The notes under the pieces were generated by a model. That model did not search any database and was not told the origin of the DNA. It saw only the letters and a program-made list of their open reading frames with translations. Shown piece by piece: positions 59,097-64,000 of a stretch of DNA of 64,000 bases. The DNA is taken from NCBI GenBank assembly GCA_002914845.1, contig JXTC01000319.1, positions 106,072 to 170,071 of the forward strand, written 5' to 3'. Source of the DNA: Trema orientale. Lineage: Eukaryota; Streptophyta; Magnoliopsida; Rosales; Cannabaceae. The position numbers and the translations under genes were made by a program. Numbering within the stretch: the stretch's first letter is position 1; every line of letters starts with the position of its first letter.

Positions 59097-59267
59097 GTAC
59101 TAAACATAAAAATTTATATACTCAGTACATTAACTGAAATTGATAGATAAGTATATCTATCAAGTGTAATAATATATATACTTGAATATTTAGCTATAAA
59201 ATTTAAAAAGTAGGCATTACTTAATCAAATTTAAAATATTAGTCATCTACCTAAATTTTTCTCTCTC
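59097..59267. mobile_element. Half copy of the 24483-24773 MULE family
   Basis: Complemented, it starts GAAAAATTTAGGTAGATGAC and runs parallel to the left arm of 24483-24773 (TTTTAAATTTGATTAAGTA, TTTTATAGCTAAAT, TTACACTTG). It stops mid-element, against the LTR-like repeat end at about 59093. Confidence 0.7.
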
Positions 59268-59439
59268 TTTTCTTTTAAAAAAAAAAAAAAAATTAGAATG
59301 AGATACCTTAACTCAAGTTCCATTCCACAATCATTAAATACAAGGGTAAAATTATCTTTAAAAAGTAGTTTAACGAAAAAAGGTACCTAGATGTCACTTG
59401 GACGCAAATATAGCCCCTAAAACTTAAAGTGTCCATTTT

Positions 59440-59755
59440 TTTTTTGATAACGAAAAGGGGAGGAGGGGGCGACCAGCGTGGCAACCCTCTTTGGGCGTGA
59501 CCATAGGAGCTCCAATCCCGCTCAGGAATGTCCTCCAAGACCTTTTAGGCCGCCACCACCGAACGGTGGAGTGAGTCACCTGAACCCCAGCCGAGCTACT
59601 AGCGGTAACGGCGCCCGGGGGTAGAGGATCGGGCATGGGCTGGCAGGTAGGTACCCTCACATTTAAGACTCCCGAAGGAGCCACCCATATTCGAACCCGG
59701 GACCTCTTGCCCCCGGATAACAACGATTACCACTAGACCACAAGCTCGGTGGTTA
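59440..59755 (-). mobile_element. tRNA-derived SINE (about 310 bp) with 14-bp TSD
   Basis: The minus strand begins CCACCGAGCTTGTGGTCTAG; TGGTCTAGTGG is an A-box and GGTTCGAATAT a B-box, at normal spacing. The 3' end is TTATC followed by poly(A). AAAGTGTCCATTTT occurs perfectly on both sides (59426-59439 and 59756-59769). The body is GC-rich, unlike its surroundings. It is longer than typical Au-type SINEs, and its family is not named here. Confidence 0.9.
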
Positions 59756-59974
59756 AAAGTGTCCATTTTCAATCTAAACCCTTAAGTCAACCCAATTTCT
59801 CGTATATTGGTTTTGGACTTCGGTGTACTTTTGCATATTAATTGTTCCTTGCTGTCAACATGAGAAGAAATTTTTGTTCTTTTATGTATGATTTAATGCA
59901 TGGTACACTACCGATCTAACACCAAATAAAACAAATATCTACACTCCATAACAAAATATAAGATTAAAAAAAAA

Positions 59975-60120
59975 TAAAAATTGAGATACTAAAAACTTAC
60001 ACTAATGATGTAACATATTTTAGTAATATAATTTAAATGATATGGTCTCACTTCAAAATAAAAAATGATTAAAATGCATACCACATTAATTGATGTAAAT
60101 TTTTGGTGTCTTTATCATCA
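59975..60120. mobile_element. Mutator-type MITE, family Y (copy 4, degraded)
   Basis: GAGATACTAAAAACTTACAC and right end TTGATGTAAATTTTTGGTGT match family Y arms. Terminal bases and TSD are decayed. Confidence 0.65.
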
Positions 60121-60607
60121 TTCCAAAAGGGAAAAAAAAAAAAATCTATACACTTCTAGTTTGCCACAGTGAAGCTAAAACGTAAATATTGCAAAGTAAA
60201 AGGGTTAATAATGAGAAGGAAAATTATCGTAAAATTCTCCTCTTCTACTTTTCTTCTTATCCTTTCATTTTTTAACATTGAGCCTTGTATTTTAGAACTA
60301 TGGGAAAATCTTTGTGGATTAGTTTTTTCTCTTTTTTTCTTTTTAATCAAGAAAAGCTTCTAAGGATTTACAAAATCTCCCTCTGTGAATTAGTGAAAAA
60401 TATTTACGGTTTTTAATGAGAATTAATGAAAAAGTGTAGGGGCTTTTTAGGGCAATACCATAATTTCAGAAATTTTCTGATGTTTCCGATAAGACATGGA
60501 TTTTTAAAATAACTAGAAACTAGTCATTTTCGGTTAGAGCCAAAAAGAAAACTAAAAAAAAAAGAAGTATTTTAGTGTATATTATTTAAAATATACTACT
60601 AGTTTAA

Positions 60608-60937
60608 GGGCTAGTTTGGTATTGTTGTGCTATAAGCAAGAAACAACAGTGAGAAAGTTTACGTGTTTGGTAAATTTAATTTATAAAATTACTATGTTAT
60701 TTAAAAACAGTATTTATAAAATGATATTTTATATAATTTGTATTATAGAATTAGAATCAGTTTTGAAAAGTAACTCTTATCATGCTTCTCAAATTCTGGT
60801 TAAAATAGTTACTACACAATCTCTTTCAAAATCTGTTGACCTAAAATGATTTTTACCAAATGCCTCTTCATTCTCTTTTTTCTCTATCTGCTTTTAAAAG
60901 CTAAAAATAATATCTAAAAGTAATCCCAAAGAAGGCC
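60608..60937. mobile_element. MITE-like element with GGGCTAGTTTGG ends
   Basis: Left end GGGCTAGTTTGGTATTGTTG and complemented right end GGCCTTCTTTGGGATTACTT form an imperfect TIR, of the general type seen in Tourist- or hAT-like MITEs. No clear TSD. The ORF across it has no domain. Confidence 0.45.
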
Positions 60938-62219
60938 AACGTCAACTAGAATATCTTCGCTAATTTATCTCGTTTCAAAATATTAAACAAATTATTCTTT
61001 TTAAATTAAAAAAAGTCAGACAAATTAAAGTTAAGAAAGAGTAGGAATTATCAATTTTAGACTTTTATACAATTCTCCTTTAGGAAAAAGTTATGTATAT
61101 GTGTGCATTTTTTGTTGGCACAGTCTTAATTAGGTTCTTGTTAGACTAATTATAGTATGATTGAGATCATACCGGTCAACGAAAAAAAAAAAAATCAAGG
61201 CTCTGAATGGTTTGATTTTTGGTCTTCGAGTTATAGAGTTATTCTCATTTTTGGCCTTTTAATATTTCAAATGTCCCAGTTTAATTATTATTCACTAGTA
61301 GATGAATAATTAAAATATAAGTTTCATTTCACAAAGCAATAGAAAAACAACTAAATTATCCGATCAAGCAGGGTACAAAAAGAATTCAAATACAAATTGC
61401 AGTATACTGATGTAAAAGAAATTGCCTATATAACATAATGGATCAAAGAGAGTAGGGTGCCTTGAGGCTTAAACTATGTTTTTTTATGTTAGTTTCGCCT
61501 CCAAACTTTTAAATGCTCCATTCTATTATTCCAAAGGTCGATTTTTTTTTTTTGTCTTAATTTTAAATCTGAATTTTCAAAATTTTGGTAAAACATACTT
61601 TAAGAACTTCAATGTAGTAAAGCAAGATCACATTTGAAAGTTCAAGACTAAAATAAGATTTATCCAATATAGTTAATTAGGGTTAACACTAAATTAATCA
61701 TGTGTGCTAAATCAATTCTCTTTTTTATTTTTTTTATCTTACTATTTGATATATGGACCTTATAAGAATGTCTCATATTTTAATATTATTATAAAGCATA
61801 TTAGATTCCACATATTAAACAATAAAATATGATAGTAAAAAAAACAGTAAATTCAGCAGTATTCCTTGTTAACTCTTTTACTTTTCTTTACATCTCACGC
61901 CCTTTTTATTTCACTTTTTTATTCAGACTACATTTCAGTTTTTGTCATTGTATGAGATGTCACTCATAGCCTCATAGGCTTATAACATACCATACGGAAG
62001 CAAATCTCAAACCTTACATCTAATTGATTTTAAACACATAAGTTAAATATTGAATAGTTACGTGATTTAATGAAAAATATAAGTTAGTTAATTAACTTTT
62101 AATCAGATACATTGATGTCAAGATATAACTGGATGAACAAAAAATAAGGCAAATACTATAGATGATTTGCATACATCTATGGTAATGACTAATGAACTAA
62201 TGATCCATATACTAGTTTC
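60938..62219. other. Intergenic; MITE-like motifs only
   Basis: 61200-61680 contains TTTTTGGTC and GTCCCAGTTTAATT phrases like those in long-TIR MITEs, but ends could not be paired. Otherwise AT-rich without recognisable genes. Confidence 0.3.
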
Positions 62220-62700
62220 TTCTGCGCGGCTCGTTATTTGTTTCTTATGTCGTTTTTTTAACTGTAATGTCGTTCTTTCTCTTAATAGAACGTGTCGTTT
62301 TTTGTGTTCATACGTCATGTCGTTTATCGTCTTTTCGCTGTGCAACGCTGCTGACGCTTTTATTTCCATACGACATGTGTTTTGCAATTTGCATCTTCAG
62401 ACCCTGCAACTTCCAGTGCCTCCACCAACTCTCTTCTCCGGCTCCAAACGACACCTTCACCGTCTTCAAATAACGTACTCGTATTTATAATATTTATTTA
62501 TTTATTTTGGGGGAAATGGGTTTTCCATAAATGATTCTCTTTCAATAAAATTATTTTCTTCTTGAAATTCTGTTCAGATAATGAGATGTGTTTCAACAGA
62601 GTAGCTTGGAGTTTCCGTTTGGTTGTTCAGAAAATGGGTTCTCTTTCACTTCGCCAATCTTCTTCTCTTTGCTGGTAAAAGCATCCTTCAAACCTGTAAT
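62220..62700 (+). promoter_or_regulatory. Possible promoter/leader of a gene lying to the right
   Basis: Composition shifts to less AT-rich. TGTCGTT occurs four times at 62247-62326 and as the complement AACGACA at about 62446. CT-rich, leader-like sequence follows (62395-62470 and 62600-62680), with CTTTGCTGGTAAAAG as a possible splice donor. No reading frame here could be assigned to a family, and no further exon was recognised before the window ends. Confidence 0.25.
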
Positions 62701-63770
62701 CTTCTTCTTTTTTTCTTTTTTTTTTTTAAATTTTTTCCTGAAATTTGTAATACGAAAAATTTTAGTTGTTGAACAAATTGTTATTCACAAAAAAAAAAAA
62801 AAAAAAATAGAATCAAATAGTTCAAGATATATGTTATATATATATTTTGGAGTTGGGAAAAATGCAGTTAAAGATTAGATGGGCGAATTGGATGTTTTAT
62901 TTTTATTACATATTTTGAAGCTTAGAAATTGTTACTATATGAATCATTAGAAGTAAAACGTCGTTTGTTTATAAATCAAGTTAGCCCTGTTTTGTTCCCA
63001 ATATTTTTTCAGACTCCATTGCAACTTTCTTCATGATCATTGGAAGTTACAAAGTTTATAATTTTGAATCAATTTAGAAGTTCTTTTCTTAGGGACTCCG
63101 CTTTGAAATTCATGTTTGAAAACATATTGTTGCCATCTGGGTGTAAAATGATTCGGGTTTTTGATGATTTACCGTGTATTATTATGACACACTAGTGGTT
63201 AAGATATTTACTTTATGATCTGCTGTGTGTTACATACATGCTAAAGAGCGTGATATGTATCAAGTGGTGTTTCTGTCTATGAGCAATTGTAGAATAGTCC
63301 AAAGTCCGTAAAATGCAACTACTTACTTTCTCTGGTCAGGGAATGTAGCGGTAACTTTTGAACAATCAGTTAGCTAATATAGACTGTTTACTTGTCTACA
63401 ATGACATTTACACTGGCTTTACATGACCAAGGGCTATTTCTGTAACTAAAAATGCAAATCTTCCAAGCAAGTGGATTCGGGAGTTCGGAGTCTTTTTCAT
63501 TTTTCTGTCGTATAATCATTCTGTTCATATCGTATTATCAGTGCGTTACCTCAATGACTTTGTCTTTACACCTCAAATTTTTTAAAACTGTCCGGTGAAT
63601 ATTCAAATGCGTCTTCCTACTCAGCTTTTTTGGCCAACTATAGATATCTCCCTTATGTCTTTGACCATCTCCTTTAATTTATTCAGCTGTAGTCTTCACA
63701 AGTTGAAAGCAATTTCAGTCGGATTTTTCTTACTGCTGATTGTTAGGTCCGTTAATCAGGTATTACCGAA
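62701..63770. other. Non-repetitive sequence, possibly intronic
   Basis: Apart from a poly(A) run at 62790-62806, this stretch lacks the MITE and LTR motifs common elsewhere in the window. It would fit an intron of a gene starting at about 62.6 kb, but no exon was recognised. Confidence 0.25.
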
Positions 63771-63779
63771 TATAATTAA

Positions 63780-64000
63780 TTTTTAATTAATTACGTGAAG
63801 TCGTAATGCGAAAATTGTAAAAATAACACAAGATATTTTTACTTGGTTCAGTTATCTCCCGATAACCTACGTCCAAGGGGCGTGTTACGTCCAAGGGGCC
63901 ACGCTCAGAGAATAAACACTATTAGTAAAGTTTGAATGAATACAAACACCAATTTGACTTATACAATAAAAGACTCCCTCTTTTGATTGTCGCAATGTGG
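63780..64000. other. Possible edge of a retroelement-type repeat
   Basis: AATGCGAAAATTG, ACTTGGTTCAGTTATC and a direct repeat of ACGTCCAAGGGGC (about 63869 and 63887) resemble a sequence block frequent in plant retroelements and seen in weaker form at 11974. It runs off the window. Confidence 0.35.

Noticed and set aside
59424..59723. 99-residue ORF on the minus strand
   Set aside because: Lies inside the SINE, whose TSD and A/B boxes explain the sequence.
59650..59752. Functional tRNA gene
   Set aside because: A and B boxes are present, but the sequence continues into a SINE body with poly(A) and TSD, and no acceptor-stem pairing was found.
1..64000. CRISPR arrays, bacterial operons, phage or plasmid modules
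   Set aside because: Spliced plant genes and eukaryotic transposons throughout; short repeat arrays seen are microsatellites or transposon subrepeats.

Overview
The window is nuclear DNA from a flowering plant, most likely a eudicot. The sequence is AT-rich and gene-poor, one gene has small exons split by GT-AG introns, the other is an intronless SUPERMAN-type zinc-finger gene, and almost everything else is plant-type transposon debris. An 855-base run of N (3911-4765) marks an assembly gap.

Only two genes can be supported. At the left edge, on the minus strand, are the first six exons of N-acetylornithine deacetylase (M20 metallopeptidase family, ornithine/arginine metabolism), including an 18-nt microexon; the rest of the gene lies before base 1. 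At 32338-33216, also minus, is a single-exon C2H2 zinc-finger repressor with one QALGGH finger and a C-terminal EAR motif. A possible third gene start at about 62.2-62.7 kb has no supportable reading frame. Nothing suggests that the two genes work together.

Layout: 0.05-3.7 kb deacetylase gene; 3.7-5.1 kb a probable MITE across its promoter, with the gap inside; 5.3-7.8 kb a foldback element, a MITE and a Helitron; 8.9-9.7 kb a LINE-like retroposon with target-site duplication (TSD); 10.1-11.7 kb two long-TIR MITEs; 15.2 kb a 100-bp SINE; 16.1-18.3 kb a CACTA-like element; 20.6-21.3 kb three TA-flanked MITEs side by side; 23-26.7 kb LINE fragments and a hAT-like element holding a small MULE; 27.8-30.8 kb MITEs plus a long-LTR-like repeat that recurs inverted at 42.5-44.9 kb; 31.1-33.2 kb a tandem duplication and the zinc-finger gene; 33.5-38.5 kb (TA)n runs and more TA-flanked MITEs; 39.0-39.7 kb a dead Ty1/copia fragment split by a MITE; 41-46.4 kb a CACTA-like MITE, LTR fragments and a duplicated MITE block; 47.6-49.9 kb two hAT elements rich in GGGCC/GGCCC; 51.2-59.1 kb a probable solo LTR split by a 4.9-kb non-coding Mutator-like element; 59.4-59.8 kb a tRNA-derived SINE; 60-64 kb MITEs, a possible promoter region and a repeat at the edge.

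The most notable feature is the number of structurally different MITE families that begin and end exactly at TA microsatellite tracts, as described for the rice Micron family. They occur alongside mobile elements whose boundaries can be fixed to the base by TSDs or Helitron termini. All repeat relationships were found by eye; no alignment or database search was run.
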